Below are positions 5,571 to 5,657 of a stretch of 5,657 nt of DNA, in pieces. Under the pieces are notes generated by a model. The model made no database searches, was not told where the DNA came from, and was given only the letters and a program-made list of their open reading frames with translations. Origin of the DNA: JBKHDT01 sp049974825 (lineage in GTDB: Bacteria > Pseudomonadota > Gammaproteobacteria > Halothiobacillales > Halothiobacillaceae). The translations under genes were made by a program, and so were the position numbers. The DNA is taken from the NCBI GenBank assembly GCA_049974825.1, contig JBNGDJ010000130.1, positions 1 through 5,657 on the forward strand. Direction: 5' to 3'. How positions within the stretch are numbered: position 1 is the first letter of the stretch; every line of letters begins with the position of its first letter.

Positions 5571-5657
5571 CGGTGGCTGGGCCTGCAGAGCAGGCCCGGT
5601 ACGCGTTCCCAAGCAGAGCTTGGGAACGAGGGGTGCGGGGGTGTGGTTGAGGCGCCG
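5571..5657 (+). repeat. 87-bp direct repeat, copy 2 (reaches the window edge)
   Basis: This is the second copy of 5281-5367, 290 nt downstream, with three mismatches. It carries the same two AGA-loop hairpins (5579-5597 and 5604-5628) and the same G-rich tail. The match runs to the last base of the window, so the true repeat may be longer. Confidence 0.88.

Noticed and set aside
5041..5657. Possible CRISPR array
   Set aside because: The repeats are palindromic, of several types, in alternating orientation and irregularly spaced, with no uniform spacers.

Overview
The window looks like a CRISPR-Cas accessory locus from a GC-rich proteobacterium. It carries an RNA-capable spacer-acquisition module (two Cas2 proteins and a reverse transcriptase-Cas1 fusion) and a divergently encoded CARF nuclease of the Card1/Can2 (DUF1887) kind. 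Both are hallmarks of type III CRISPR-Cas. Cas10, the Csm/Cmr proteins, Cas6 and a recognisable repeat-spacer array are not in the window and must lie outside it or elsewhere in the genome. The GC-rich coding style, the abundant short GTTCCC...GGGAAC hairpins and the enterobacterial-style REP elements suggest a gammaproteobacterium (purple sulfur bacteria such as Chromatiaceae come to mind), or possibly a betaproteobacterium. This assignment is an inference from sequence style only.

Layout. 1-379: no gene. This AT-richer flank holds an imperfect direct repeat, a leftward promoter-like sequence over an inverted repeat, and a leftward hairpin followed by T residues; together these could make a short RNA or mark a CRISPR leader. 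380-652 (-): second Cas2. 653-881: non-coding gap with a strong hairpin. 882-1166 (-): first Cas2. 1167-1399: non-coding gap with inverted repeats. 1400-3553 (-): RT-Cas1 with all RT and Cas1 catalytic residues intact and an unusually long linker. 3569-3687: divergent control region. 3688-4905 (+): Card1/Can2-like CARF plus PD-(D/E)XK nuclease. 4906-5657: gene-free repeat island of hairpin elements in alternating orientation, two REP-like elements, a tandem duplication and an 87-bp direct repeat.

How the parts work together (family knowledge plus inference). RT-Cas1 with Cas2 would capture spacers, potentially from RNA by target-primed reverse transcription at the array. A type III Cas10 complex elsewhere would detect target RNA and make cyclic oligoadenylate. 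The Card1/Can2-like protein would bind that messenger through its CARF domain and cut nucleic acid non-specifically. The least ordinary points are the two clearly diverged Cas2 proteins in one operon, the roughly 95-residue RT-Cas1 linker, the two gaps of about 230 nt inside what is normally a tight operon, and the candidate short RNA at the left edge.
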